Assembly: GCA_021846765.1 (NCBI GenBank)
Contig: JAJZWH010000008.1
Coordinates: forward strand, 1 to 20,748
Direction of reading: 5' to 3'
DNA length: 20,748 nucleotides
Source of the DNA: a bacterium
Lineage (GTDB): Bacteria > Patescibacteriota > Saccharimonadia > Saccharimonadales > UBA4665
Below, piece by piece: positions 13,586-20,748 of this stretch (positions within the stretch are counted from its first letter, which is position 1; every line of letters begins with the position of its first letter). Under the pieces are notes generated by a model. It was not told the DNA's origin and made no database searches. It was given only the letters and a program-made list of their open reading frames with translations. The translations under genes were made by a program, and so were the position numbers.

Positions 13586-13798
13586 TTAACCAATGGCACT
13601 AAATATTAGCGATAAGCTAAAAACAACAGCACAAACAATAGTCAATCTAAAAATTGTTCTCTCAGTTCCTCGTCTTGTAGTGTTGACTTCTCCTGCCCCG
13701 CCTAATCCTGCACCAAGAGATGCGCCTCTTGTTTGGATTAGTATCAATAACGACATTAAAAGCATACTGCCTAAAGCTATGTAATCGTATGTATTCAT
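13586..13798 (-). CDS. secG: preprotein translocase subunit SecG
   Basis: Small membrane subunit of the SecYEG channel that assists protein export. Its 70 residues form two hydrophobic segments (about 5-22 and 48-68) joined by the typical Gly-rich loop with QTRGASLGAGLGGAGE followed by a basic RRGTERTIFRLT. Length and topology match SecG. It lies 7 bp after the YvlD-like gene and 19 bp before the exported binding protein, a secretion-linked context. Confidence 0.93.
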   Translation of the reverse strand: MNTYDYIALGSMLLMSLLILIQTRGASLGAGLGGAGEVNTTRRGTERTIFRLTIVCAVVFSLSLIFSAIG

Positions 13799-13805
13799 AA
13801 TATAT

Positions 13806-14168
13806 TTATATATCCCTAACTATAATGGCACTTACTAAATAGTTTACCAGGCCTATAACCATACCAGCAAATATTGCCGCCAAAAAATCTGTTATATGCA
13901 ATTGTCCATAAAGCTTAGAAGCTAAGTAGACACAAACTCCATTAATGATTATCATGAACAATCCTAGAGTAACAACTATCGCTGGTAAAGATAGAATGAC
14001 TAAAAGAGGTTTAATTATTGTATTGATAATAGCAAGCACTAATCCTGCGATTATAATCACATAAAAACTATCATACTTAATATTACTAGATAATAAATTG
14101 GCGGCTATCCATAGGCCAAAGACACATACCAACCAACGAACTAGAAATCGAACAATAGGTTTAGACAT
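13806..14168 (-). CDS. YvlD-like / phage-holin-4-superfamily membrane protein
   Basis: This 120-residue, almost wholly hydrophobic protein has four predicted membrane segments (about 8-26, 34-52, 56-82, 93-116). The signature NTIIKPLLVILSLPAIVV after the second segment is characteristic of the widespread Phage_holin_4_2/YvlD family. That family is named for sequence resemblance to holins but is chromosomal and of unknown function, so a lysis role is not implied. It lies 21 bp after the aminopeptidase gene and 7 bp before secG. Confidence 0.85.
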   Translation of the reverse strand: MSKPIVRFLVRWLVCVFGLWIAANLLSSNIKYDSFYVIIIAGLVLAIINTIIKPLLVILSLPAIVVTLGLFMIIINGVCVYLASKLYGQLHITDFLAAIFAGMVIGLVNYLVSAIIVRDI

Positions 14169-14189
14169 TAATAGATTATTTTAATCGAG

Positions 14190-15422
14190 TTAGAGCTCTA
14201 AAGGCAAGTTTCGACTAAGTATTTCTATGCCACTCTTAGTTATTAAAACATCATCTTCTAGTCTTACGCCAATACCTTCTTGATGAACATAGATCCCCGG
14301 TTCGACAGTTAAAACACTGCCTACTTTAAGAGGTTTTTGGTAATCACCAACGTCATGAACATTAAGTCCCAAAAAATGTGATGTTGCGTGTGGAAAAAAC
14401 TGTCGAATAGATTCGGTTGAAGTGTTGTTAATTAAGCCTAACTGCTTAAGCTTTGTGCCCATAAATCTAACAACATTAGATTCATATGTCTTTAAATTAA
14501 TACCGGGTTTTAATAAACCTAGACTATATTTTTGAGTTTCTTTGACTGCCTGAAATATATCTTTCTGCCTAGAAGTCGGTTGACTATTAGCATAAACCCT
14601 GGTTATGTCAGCGGCATATCCTTGAACACTTGCTCCAACATCTAAAATTACTAGTTCATCATTAGATAATTTGCCATTATTGGTAATATTGTGAAGCGTA
14701 CAAGCTCGGACTCCACCGGCAACAATCGGCTCAAAAGCATGACCATCTGATCCCCGAAAACGAAAGCCTCGGCTGATATCAGCTTCGATCTGATATTCGT
14801 AGCGATAACTGCCTTTAGGCTTAGTTAAAACCTCAGCTAGAGTTTGGCATGTAATGTCTATAGCTGATTGAATAGCTGCTAGTTCTTGAGGTTGTTTAAT
14901 CATTCTCATATTAGCTAATTGTGATCGAATATCTACTAATTCTAAATCTTGAACATGGTGATGTAATCTTTCCATTAATCTGGCTCTTGCCGGATTAGCG
15001 TACATTCCATATTGTTCAATAAAGCTAGGAGCTGGAGCTAGAGTAGCTAAACGTTTAGTTCGCTCTAGGATGCTATCTATCCGTTTCCAACCACTAGCCT
15101 CATTAACAATATCACTGACCCCTGATATAGCTTGAAGAGAAAAAGGCTCTATTTGACCATCAAAAGTCACTCGACTACCGTCCCTAATAGGAACAATTAA
15201 AAATTCTCTATCCTCATCGTCTATAACCAGAGTAATGTCCGGATCATTGATGCCAGTTAAGTACCAGAAATTAGCATCTTGAGTAAATTGATAACTACTA
15301 TCTGCTCCTCTCTGAATTAAACCATTGCCAGTAATTATCAGTGGATCATTATTAGCTAATATTTTTTTTAATTTTTTCCTGTTATTAATAAAAAAATCTT
15401 GGGTAAATTCAACATTAATCAT
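14190..15422 (-). CDS. pepP: Xaa-Pro aminopeptidase (M24B)
   Basis: Cytosolic dinuclear-metal peptidase removing an N-terminal residue before proline. The 410 residues have an N-terminal AMP_N domain (about 1-165) and a C-terminal pita-bread domain. All five metal ligands are present in order: Asp261 and Asp272 in ILDVGASVQGYAADITR, His349 in FFPHATSHFLGLNVHD, Glu374 in LTVEPGIYV, and Glu389 in GVRLEDDV. The proposed substrate-binding His356 is also there. Its place between uvrC (17 bp) and a membrane protein gene (21 bp) indicates co-transcription. A peptide salvage role fits a cell that imports peptides. Confidence 0.95.
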   Translation of the reverse strand: MINVEFTQDFFINNRKKLKKILANNDPLIITGNGLIQRGADSSYQFTQDANFWYLTGINDPDITLVIDDEDREFLIVPIRDGSRVTFDGQIEPFSLQAISGVSDIVNEASGWKRIDSILERTKRLATLAPAPSFIEQYGMYANPARARLMERLHHHVQDLELVDIRSQLANMRMIKQPQELAAIQSAIDITCQTLAEVLTKPKGSYRYEYQIEADISRGFRFRGSDGHAFEPIVAGGVRACTLHNITNNGKLSNDELVILDVGASVQGYAADITRVYANSQPTSRQKDIFQAVKETQKYSLGLLKPGINLKTYESNVVRFMGTKLKQLGLINNTSTESIRQFFPHATSHFLGLNVHDVGDYQKPLKVGSVLTVEPGIYVHQEGIGVRLEDDVLITKSGIEILSRNLPLEL

Positions 15423-15439
15423 GCTCCTAGCTTACCAGA

Positions 15440-16945
15440 TTAACGCAAATTACGAACAATAGAAGTTTTTGCTGGTCCAATCAACTTAATCAAATCCTGA
15501 TCGTCGGCTGCTTGTATGGCTTTTACTGATCCAAACTCCTTCAGAAGTTTTTTTCGAGTTATTGGTCCTATTCCCGGTAACTCATCAAGCTTCGAATTGC
15601 TCACTCTTTTTCTTTTTAGCGTCGAATGGTAACTAACAGCAAATCGATGACTCTCGTCTCTAACTCTTTGTAATAATTTAACTATATTCGTGCTTTTAGG
15701 TAGAGTTACTAAAATAAAGTTCTGACTGATTATTGCATGACCACCAAGTCGTTGAATAGTCCGATGATTCAGTGCCACATTACTTCTAGTAACATCAATA
15801 ACAATCTGCTCTTGACGTTTAGCTAAACCTATAAATGGGACTCTTGAGCTATTCCGTTGATCTCGAGCCTTTAGTGCTGCATCCAGTTGACCCTTACCTC
15901 CATCAATTAAGACTAAATCTGGATAGCCCCAATCTTTTAAATGTTGAGGACTAAAACGTCTATAAATAGTTTCATTCATATTAAAGAAATCATTATTAAT
16001 ATCTTGTTTGGTTTTAAATTTACGATACTCAGTCTTGTTGCTAGCTCCATTAGTAAAAACAACCATGCTAGCCACCACATCGCTGCCTTGCATGTGACTA
16101 ATATCATAACCCTCTATACGCTTTGGAAAAGCTTCTAGAGACAACAATTCAACTAATTCAGCGATACCCAGATCTTTAGATAAATCTAAAAATTCTTTAT
16201 CGCTAAAAATTATTTGTTGACTTAAACGCTGCAAACTAGTTAATTGATTCCTTAATTTAGCAGCACGTTCATAGTCTTGACTATTGGCAGCTAAATACAT
16301 TTCTTTCTCAATTTCTTTAGTTATTGAGTTTTTTTTGCCACTAATGAAAGCCATTAATCGACGCAAATTAGCTCGATAATCTTCTAGAGAAGTACGTCCT
16401 TCCTCTAAACCCGGATCTAAACCTAAATGATAATGTAGGGTTGCTCGTTTTTGTCCAGGTTGACGTTTAGTTGCATACGGAAATACTTTGCGCAATAGCC
16501 TTAAGGCTTGTTTAATGGCTAACGTCGAAGTATAGGGACCAAAATAATGTGCTTTATCGTCAAGTGGTCGACGAGTAAAACTAACTGTAGGATAGTCACT
16601 ATCGTAGTCTATTCGTACATAGACTAGTGCTTTATCATCCCTTAGTAAAATATTATATCTGGGTAAATATCTCCTAATAAGCTCTGCTTCAAGAAAAAGG
16701 GCATCAATTTCACTATCTACAACCATCCATTCTAAATCAGCAATTTCTCTTATTAAAACTGCAGTTTTAGGATCACGATAGCGGTTTGTCTGAAAATACT
16801 GACGAACCCTATTGCGTAACCTAGCAGCTTTCCCGATATAGATAATTTGCCCAGTTTTATCTTTAAAAAAATACACACCGGGCTGGATTGGCAAATCAAC
16901 CAATTTACTTTTTAAACTATTATTATCTTGCTCCACAACTTCCAT
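15440..16945 (-). CDS. uvrC: excinuclease ABC subunit C (UvrC), cysteine-free and short
   Basis: Makes both incisions in nucleotide excision repair. The 501 residues (E. coli 610) contain a GIY-YIG nuclease (about 20-100; Gly23-Val-Tyr25, Tyr36-Ile-Gly38, Glu79), a UVR/UvrB-binding helix pair (about 208-242), an RNase H-like C-terminal nuclease (Asp281 in EGYDISH, Asp348 in IDGGKGQ, His433 in RDESHRF), and a helix-hairpin-helix tail (about 452-500). The stretch at 155-182 is where most UvrC proteins carry four cysteines for an iron-sulfur cluster. Here it is FPYATKRQPGQKRATLHYHL followed by GLDPGL, and there is no cysteine in the whole protein. Both catalytic sites look intact. Confidence 0.96.
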   Translation of the reverse strand: MEVVEQDNNSLKSKLVDLPIQPGVYFFKDKTGQIIYIGKAARLRNRVRQYFQTNRYRDPKTAVLIREIADLEWMVVDSEIDALFLEAELIRRYLPRYNILLRDDKALVYVRIDYDSDYPTVSFTRRPLDDKAHYFGPYTSTLAIKQALRLLRKVFPYATKRQPGQKRATLHYHLGLDPGLEEGRTSLEDYRANLRRLMAFISGKKNSITKEIEKEMYLAANSQDYERAAKLRNQLTSLQRLSQQIIFSDKEFLDLSKDLGIAELVELLSLEAFPKRIEGYDISHMQGSDVVASMVVFTNGASNKTEYRKFKTKQDINNDFFNMNETIYRRFSPQHLKDWGYPDLVLIDGGKGQLDAALKARDQRNSSRVPFIGLAKRQEQIVIDVTRSNVALNHRTIQRLGGHAIISQNFILVTLPKSTNIVKLLQRVRDESHRFAVSYHSTLKRKRVSNSKLDELPGIGPITRKKLLKEFGSVKAIQAADDQDLIKLIGPAKTSIVRNLR

Positions 16946-16958
16946 TCTAGCAAAGTAC

Positions 16959-16975
16959 TAAATTAACTTAATTTA
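16959..16975. repeat. 17-bp AT palindrome before uvrC
   Basis: TAAATTAA and TTAATTTA are perfect 8-bp arms around a single C, in the 74-bp gap between trhO and uvrC, about 14 bases before the uvrC ATG. It may be an operator or simply AT-rich sequence. Confidence 0.3.
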
Positions 16976-17019
16976 TTGATAATCTAATAAAAAACGCACA
17001 TCCTTTTTATGTTATCAAC

Positions 17020-17904
17020 CTATTTGCTTGGCAAATAATTTAGGCAATTAGTACAAGTAGTCGTTTTATATAAGCAATTATTGCACACCAAAATAAGCTC
17101 ATTACAAGCTAAGTTACTACAGTTTTGGTAACTATCTGTTGGCTCTGCACAATGAACGCATCGACCTATTAATTTTGAGTTATTGGATGCCCTGACGGCC
17201 ATTCGTTTATCAAAAACAAACAGTGAACCCTCCCACAATCCTTGATCACCAAATTCTTCCAAATATTTAACAATGCCCCCATCAAGCTGATAAACATCAC
17301 TATATCCTTGATCAATCATCAATTTAGAAAGTACTTCACATCTAATCCCTCCAGTGCAATAAGTAACTATTGTCTTATCTTTGAGATCCTGATATTTAGA
17401 ATCGGCGATTGCATTGGGAAAATCACGAGTATGAGTAACATTCATGACTACGGCATTTTTAAACCTGCCGATGGCCGCCTCCCGATAATTACGTCCATCA
17501 ACAAAAATAACTTCTTTGCCTTTTTGCTCAATTAATCGATGAAGCTGTTTAGGTTTTATTTTTTTGCCACCGCCAATAACCCCTTGAGTGCTCACTTGAA
17601 TTTGTTCGGGTCGACCAAAAGCAACTAATTCAGGTCTTAATTTAACAGACAATTTAGGGAAGTCATCTTGCTGACCTGGACTCCATTTAAATTCAATTGA
17701 TTTAAATCCAGGGTAAGTTTTAGTTTCCTTAATATAAGCCTTGAGATCTTTAATGTTTCCCCCCAATGTCCCATTTATGCCTTGATTAGCGATAATAATT
17801 CTACCCCTTAAATTCAATGATGAAGCTAATTTTTTCTGCCACAAAACTATCGCCAAAGGATCGCTTATTGGAGTAAATATATAATAAAGAATTATTTTTT
17901 GCAT
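17020..17904 (-). CDS. trhO: tRNA uridine(34) hydroxylase TrhO (rhodanese family, UPF0176)
   Basis: TrhO hydroxylates U34 of certain tRNAs with O2, the first step toward cmo5U/mo5U wobble bases. The 294 residues have an N-terminal acylphosphatase-like region (about 1-95, with RIIIANQGINGTLGG), then a rhodanese domain (about 115-225) with catalytic Cys183 in TYCTGGIRCE, and a Cys-rich tail with four Cys pairs (CVHC, CSNLAC, CNNC, CTNC), probably binding zinc. It is first in line after the tail-anchored protein gene (18 bp) and may have its own promoter. A modified U34 would matter for tRNAs such as the tRNA-Val(TAC) found here. Confidence 0.94.
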   Translation of the reverse strand: MQKIILYYIFTPISDPLAIVLWQKKLASSLNLRGRIIIANQGINGTLGGNIKDLKAYIKETKTYPGFKSIEFKWSPGQQDDFPKLSVKLRPELVAFGRPEQIQVSTQGVIGGGKKIKPKQLHRLIEQKGKEVIFVDGRNYREAAIGRFKNAVVMNVTHTRDFPNAIADSKYQDLKDKTIVTYCTGGIRCEVLSKLMIDQGYSDVYQLDGGIVKYLEEFGDQGLWEGSLFVFDKRMAVRASNNSKLIGRCVHCAEPTDSYQNCSNLACNELILVCNNCLYKTTTCTNCLNYLPSK

Positions 17905-17910
17905 AAGACC

Positions 17911-17916
17911 ATTATA
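17911..17916 (-). promoter_or_regulatory. TATAAT immediately before trhO
   Basis: A perfect -10 hexamer on the minus strand ends 6 bases before the trhO ATG, in the 18-bp gap after the preceding gene. The -35 region (TTTGCT at 16 bp) is poor. It would produce a leaderless mRNA if active. Confidence 0.35.
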
Positions 17917-17922
17917 GCTAGA

Positions 17923-19404
17923 TCACTTCTTAAGCAAAAGATACATAATTAAACTTATTAAAAAAGCTATTACTATAATAAATAAGATATTAAGCCAAAA
18001 ATTTTTGGCTTGAGTTAATGGTCTAAATTTGGCATCAATAGTTTTTTTATTAACCGATTGTATTGGCTTTTTGCTTATCGGCATCTCAGTCTTAGCTAGC
18101 ATTTGATTAAAAAAAGTTGTCGACTGATTAATTTCAGAGTAATCTTCTCGGTTATAAGAATCTTTTAACAATGGATCGCGTTCATAATCAAGTTGTTTCT
18201 CGATAATTTCTTTACGTAATTTAGGAAGCATATCTTGGTCTTTTAAGTAAGTAACAACCAAACGTCTTAAGGCTCTTTCGCTAAATAGCCCATTATCATA
18301 CATATGCTTTAAACTAGCGCCTTCAACTATTATTTTTGAACTAATAGCCATCAGTTCTTGACGACGCATTGTTCTGACATGTTCTGGTCGATAATACTGT
18401 CTTATATTATTTGGTTTTTGCATTTTTTCTTGGGAGATAAAAACTTTGGTTTCTGGATGCTCTTTATTAATAATCACTTTACCTAAATGCTCGACTGTAT
18501 GGGGTTTTTTTAAGTTCAGACGAGTTTCATTATTAGCCAAAGTAGTTTTTTCTGGTGGCTGAATATATCTCTTTTGGGAACGTTCTTTTAAATATAGATT
18601 TTGAATAATTATTTCTTTCTGACTTAATTCTTTTTCTACTTCTTGAATTTTATTTTCTAGTTTTTTTTGGATATTACCAAGTCGCTTTTTTGTTTTATTC
18701 TGACCTTTTTCTTTGCCTAAAAAGTAACTGGATAGGCTGGAAGCCAGAACAACGGATACTGGCAACTTAGTTGGGCGCTTTTCACTTGATTTATTGCTTA
18801 GTATTTCTCTATTGTTAGTCGGTAATGAAGAACTCGAGTTATTTATTTCATCGGATCCGTTAACTGAGTGTTGATTTGGAAAATAATTATGATCTATTTT
18901 TAACTGTCGAGTGTTAGGCTTAATTTGATCAGCTGAATCTTGATCTTCAGTAAATATCTGATTATCTGAATCGTCTAGATAATCATTCAAACTATTTTTT
19001 TGTATGCTTGAATTAAAGGCTTCTTCAGGTTGCGAGCCATCAATAACCTGCTCTAAAAAGTCAACAACCGGTTCACCCATTGGCGTATCGATAATCGGAT
19101 TTTCAAGATGATCAATGGCTATGGATTTATTAACCAATTTTTCATCCTCTTGAGATAACTCTATATTATTATCCTCGTTATCCTCTTTTATTTGCTCTGG
19201 CGGTTTTAAACTATCTTCTCTATCTTTAGATTCAAAAAGAGATTTGGCTATATTTTTACTAACCTCTGCTCTAGATTTTTTTCTATTTTCTACTATCTTT
19301 TCTGTTAACGATTTACTCTTTTTAGTATCTTTATCATTGTCATCTTCTTCATCATCGTCACTTTTTTCTTCAGAAGATAATAAAAATTTAGGTATTTCTT
19401 CCAT
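17923..19404 (-). CDS. tail-anchored, charged coiled-coil protein of unknown function
   Basis: I do not recognise a family. In these 493 residues the N-terminal 210 are highly acidic and polar (runs such as SDDDEEDDNDKD) and likely disordered. A short hydrophobic patch lies at 213-230. A strong coiled coil spans about 236-275 (GNIQKKLENKIQEVEKELSQ). A more globular region at 335-412 contains RRQELMAISSKIIVEGASLKH in two parts and ERALRRLVVTYLKDQD. One C-terminal membrane helix (about 469-490) ends in Lys-Lys. The topology suggests a large cytoplasmic domain held at the membrane by its tail. It is the first gene of the long minus-strand run, with a promoter at 19453-19482, and only 18 bp separate it from trhO. 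Confidence 0.75.
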   Translation of the reverse strand: MEEIPKFLLSSEEKSDDDEEDDNDKDTKKSKSLTEKIVENRKKSRAEVSKNIAKSLFESKDREDSLKPPEQIKEDNEDNNIELSQEDEKLVNKSIAIDHLENPIIDTPMGEPVVDFLEQVIDGSQPEEAFNSSIQKNSLNDYLDDSDNQIFTEDQDSADQIKPNTRQLKIDHNYFPNQHSVNGSDEINNSSSSLPTNNREILSNKSSEKRPTKLPVSVVLASSLSSYFLGKEKGQNKTKKRLGNIQKKLENKIQEVEKELSQKEIIIQNLYLKERSQKRYIQPPEKTTLANNETRLNLKKPHTVEHLGKVIINKEHPETKVFISQEKMQKPNNIRQYYRPEHVRTMRRQELMAISSKIIVEGASLKHMYDNGLFSERALRRLVVTYLKDQDMLPKLRKEIIEKQLDYERDPLLKDSYNREDYSEINQSTTFFNQMLAKTEMPISKKPIQSVNKKTIDAKFRPLTQAKNFWLNILFIIVIAFLISLIMYLLLKK

Positions 19405-19452
19405 GGCTTTAAAAATCTTTTAAATAATCATATTTGCTTAAGTTAACACTAT

Positions 19453-19482
19453 AGTATAGTATGTTATCTACATTACTAGCAA
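19453..19482 (-). promoter_or_regulatory. candidate promoter of the long minus-strand run
   Basis: TTGCTA (19477-19482), 18-bp spacer, TATACT (19453-19458) on the minus strand, giving a leader of about 40 bases before the ATG at 19404. Confidence 0.45.
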
Positions 19483-19529
19483 AGTTTTTATGATATTTAA
19501 AAACTTAATATAACCCGAAGGCGGCAAAA

Positions 19530-19574
19530 ATGTTTAAAATTAACTATCGAAAACTAGTCGTTTACGGTGACTAG
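19530..19574 (+). CDS. possible 14-residue leader peptide
   Basis: ATG at 19530 to TAG at 19572-19574 encodes MFKINYRKLVVYGD. A GAAGGCGG lies just before the start. The last codons overlap the inverted repeat at 19554-19574, so a ribosome on this ORF would open it. It is the kind of arrangement seen in translational or transcriptional attenuation of export and resistance genes, but at this length chance is a real alternative. Confidence 0.3.
   Translation: MFKINYRKLVVYGD
19554..19574. repeat. 6-bp inverted repeat (CTAGTC / GACTAG)
   Basis: Perfect 6-bp arms at 19554-19559 and 19569-19574 with a 9-base loop. It is located between the two TATAAC elements and overlaps the -35 region of the second. 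It could be an operator or a weak attenuator hairpin. Confidence 0.45.
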
Positions 19575-19654
19575 ACTTTATATAACAATAAATATTTAGA
19601 AATTTTATTTAGAAACTACCTATCAACATCCCCCTAGAAGGAAGGGGCGATATT

Positions 19655-20748
19655 ATGAAACCCGATAAACAAATTACCAAACAAACTTTTGCTGGCTATT
19701 GGAAATTTGCCCGCAACTATAAACCGAGCCTAATAATAGCCTCAGGTGGTGTTGTTTTGGCTGTAATTGCTGAAAATATTTTAGGACCTTTAATTGTTTC
19801 CCGAACTTTCGCTAAATTACAAACAAGTTACAGCAGTCACTCTGCTCACTTAAGCCTATCCGCTTTTAGTCCTTATTTAATTGGCTATGCTCTAACAATG
19901 ATCGCTGGTGTAGTTTTTTGGCGACTTCAAAGCTACTACGCTTGGCAATTGGAAATTAGAACGATGAACGATATGTCTAGGGCAATTTTCCAACATTTAA
20001 CTAAGCTCGGCCAACGTTTTCATAGTGATAGATTTTCTGGTGCTCTAGTTTCCCAAACTTCCAAATATGTTCACGCTTTTGAAAGAATTGTTGATGACAT
20101 AATTTGGAGTATCTTACCTGGTTTATCGACCTTAATATTCTCGGTAATTGTGATAGCTTTTATTAACCCTATTTATGCACTTGGTATGTTAGGAATCAGT
20201 TTACTTTACATAGCTTTAATGTATCGTCGAATTAGTAAGCAACTTCCGGCTAACACTCAAGCTGCTGAAGCCGAAAGTGATGAAACGGCAGCACTAGCCG
20301 ACGCCATCACTAATATAGAAACGATTAGAGCTTTTGGTAATGAACAATATGAAAATAATAGATTCGCCGATCAAGCTAATAGAGTTTTAAATGCTAACGA
20401 TAGATTATCTAAAGAAGTATTTAAAAGTGAAGCGTTAAGCCATATTCAAACCAATAGCTTTCAAGTATTAGCTATCATCATAGGTTTGATTGCCGTGACT
20501 CATTCTCATGCGGATATAAGCTTACTCTATCTATTGATAAGCTATACTCAATCAATAGTTAATCAAATTTTACAATTTAGTCGTTTGGTTAGAAATGTTA
20601 ACCGCAGTTTAGGTGATTCTGTAGAAATGACTAGAATATTAGCTATCGAACCTGAAATAAAAGATATCCTAAAACCAATTCCAGCTATATTTCATCGCGG
20701 ACAAATTGATTTCACGAACGTAACATTTAATTATAAACAAAACAATAA
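19655..20748 (+). CDS. ABC exporter half-transporter (TMD-NBD fusion), 3' end outside window
   Basis: The open frame runs 364 codons from ATG 19655 to the window edge. Residues of about 1-330 form a type I exporter transmembrane domain with roughly five to six hydrophobic segments (for example LIIASGGVVLAVIAENILG, ILPGLSTLIFSVIVIAFINP and YALGMLGISLLYIALMY), plus the conserved loop with DAITNIETIRAFGNE and a coupling-helix-like LTKLGQRFHSDRFSGAL. The nucleotide-binding domain begins about residue 349 with GQIDFTNVTFNYK; Walker motifs lie beyond the window. The substrate (lipid, peptide or drug) cannot be told. AAGGAAGGGG (19638-19647) is a strong ribosome binding site 7 bases before the ATG, and it is partly paired in a small hairpin (19628-19651). 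Confidence 0.92.
   Translation, partial: MKPDKQITKQTFAGYWKFARNYKPSLIIASGGVVLAVIAENILGPLIVSRTFAKLQTSYSSHSAHLSLSAFSPYLIGYALTMIAGVVFWRLQSYYAWQLEIRTMNDMSRAIFQHLTKLGQRFHSDRFSGALVSQTSKYVHAFERIVDDIIWSILPGLSTLIFSVIVIAFINPIYALGMLGISLLYIALMYRRISKQLPANTQAAEAESDETAALADAITNIETIRAFGNEQYENNRFADQANRVLNANDRLSKEVFKSEALSHIQTNSFQVLAIIIGLIAVTHSHADISLLYLLISYTQSIVNQILQFSRLVRNVNRSLGDSVEMTRILAIEPEIKDILKPIPAIFHRGQIDFTNVTFNYKQNN

Larger units (their letters stand above)
19503..19586 (+). promoter_or_regulatory. duplicated -10-like element upstream of the ABC exporter
   Basis: ACTTAATATAAC (19503-19514) and ACTTTATATAAC (19575-19586) differ at one of 12 positions and each contain TATAAC. They lie 72 bp apart and bracket a 14-codon ORF and an inverted repeat. 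Either could be the exporter's -10. No strong -35 is visible for either. Confidence 0.4.

Noticed and set aside
13806..14168. Prophage lysis gene (holin)
   Set aside because: The resemblance is to the chromosomal YvlD/Phage_holin_4_2 family; no endolysin or other phage gene is nearby.
13593..17535. Plus-strand frames at 13593-13784, 15941-16138 and 17242-17535
   Set aside because: Antisense to secG, uvrC and trhO, which are supported by conserved motifs.
1..20748. CRISPR array, insertion sequence or integrase
   Set aside because: No regularly spaced repeats, transposase or recombinase motifs found on reading; the only repeat pair is the 24-bp one at the islet edges.

Overview
This AT-rich window has the look of a small-genome bacterium of the Candidate Phyla Radiation, most probably a Candidatus Saccharibacteria (TM7) member. 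The call is an inference from three things: tightly packed short-gap operons, the gene set (LigA, SecG beside an unlipidated solute-binding protein, GadB-type decarboxylase, TrhO, LemA/HtpX), and protein variants away from model organisms. No marker such as 16S rRNA is present, so the taxonomy is not proven. No biosynthetic cluster, CRISPR array, transposase or integrase is visible.

Layout. Positions 1-1750 are an accessory islet: fragments of open frame at the left edge, a VapBC-type toxin-antitoxin pair (minus strand) with a three-half-site operator, and a divergent CYTH-domain protein. A 24-bp near-identical direct repeat brackets the islet. The right copy is the 3' end of a tRNA-Gly gene plus its flank, and the left copy is a remnant of the same. 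Positions 1749-2031 hold three minus-strand tRNAs (Ala, Phe, Gly in order of transcription), followed by a structured spacer. Positions 2255-6692 are a minus-strand operon lemA - htpX - polytopic membrane protein - ligA. A D-Ala-D-Ala carboxypeptidase is divergent from it (6770-7999, plus strand). Positions 8078-11737 alternate single tRNAs (Val, Leu-GAG, Leu-CAG) with two metabolic genes: a glutamate decarboxylase and an FAD-linked oxidase. Positions 11791-19404 are a long minus-strand run with mostly 7-21 bp gaps: tail-anchored unknown protein, trhO, uvrC, Xaa-Pro aminopeptidase, YvlD-like membrane protein, secG, solute-binding protein. An ABC exporter starts at 19655 on the plus strand and runs off the window.

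How the parts fit. The long runs mix envelope and secretion functions (SecG, binding protein, carboxypeptidase, LemA/HtpX quality control, exporter) with DNA repair (LigA, UvrC) and tRNA modification (TrhO). The decarboxylase would consume intracellular protons if glutamate is available. All six tRNA genes encode their own CCA and lie on the minus strand. Four genes have a -10-like hexamer only 6-8 bp before the start codon, which suggests leaderless mRNAs.

Most interesting observations: a tRNA-Gly in which the G19-C56 elbow pair is replaced by U19-A56; an FAD oxidase whose Glu-His metal/catalytic pair is Gln-Tyr; a UvrC with no cysteine at all; a LigA with Ala in place of a key NMN-binding Tyr; the VapBC operator; a large inverted repeat overlapping a perfect TATAAT ahead of the FAD oxidase; and a short leader ORF with a hairpin ahead of the ABC exporter. 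I found no clearly new multi-gene defence or mobile system.
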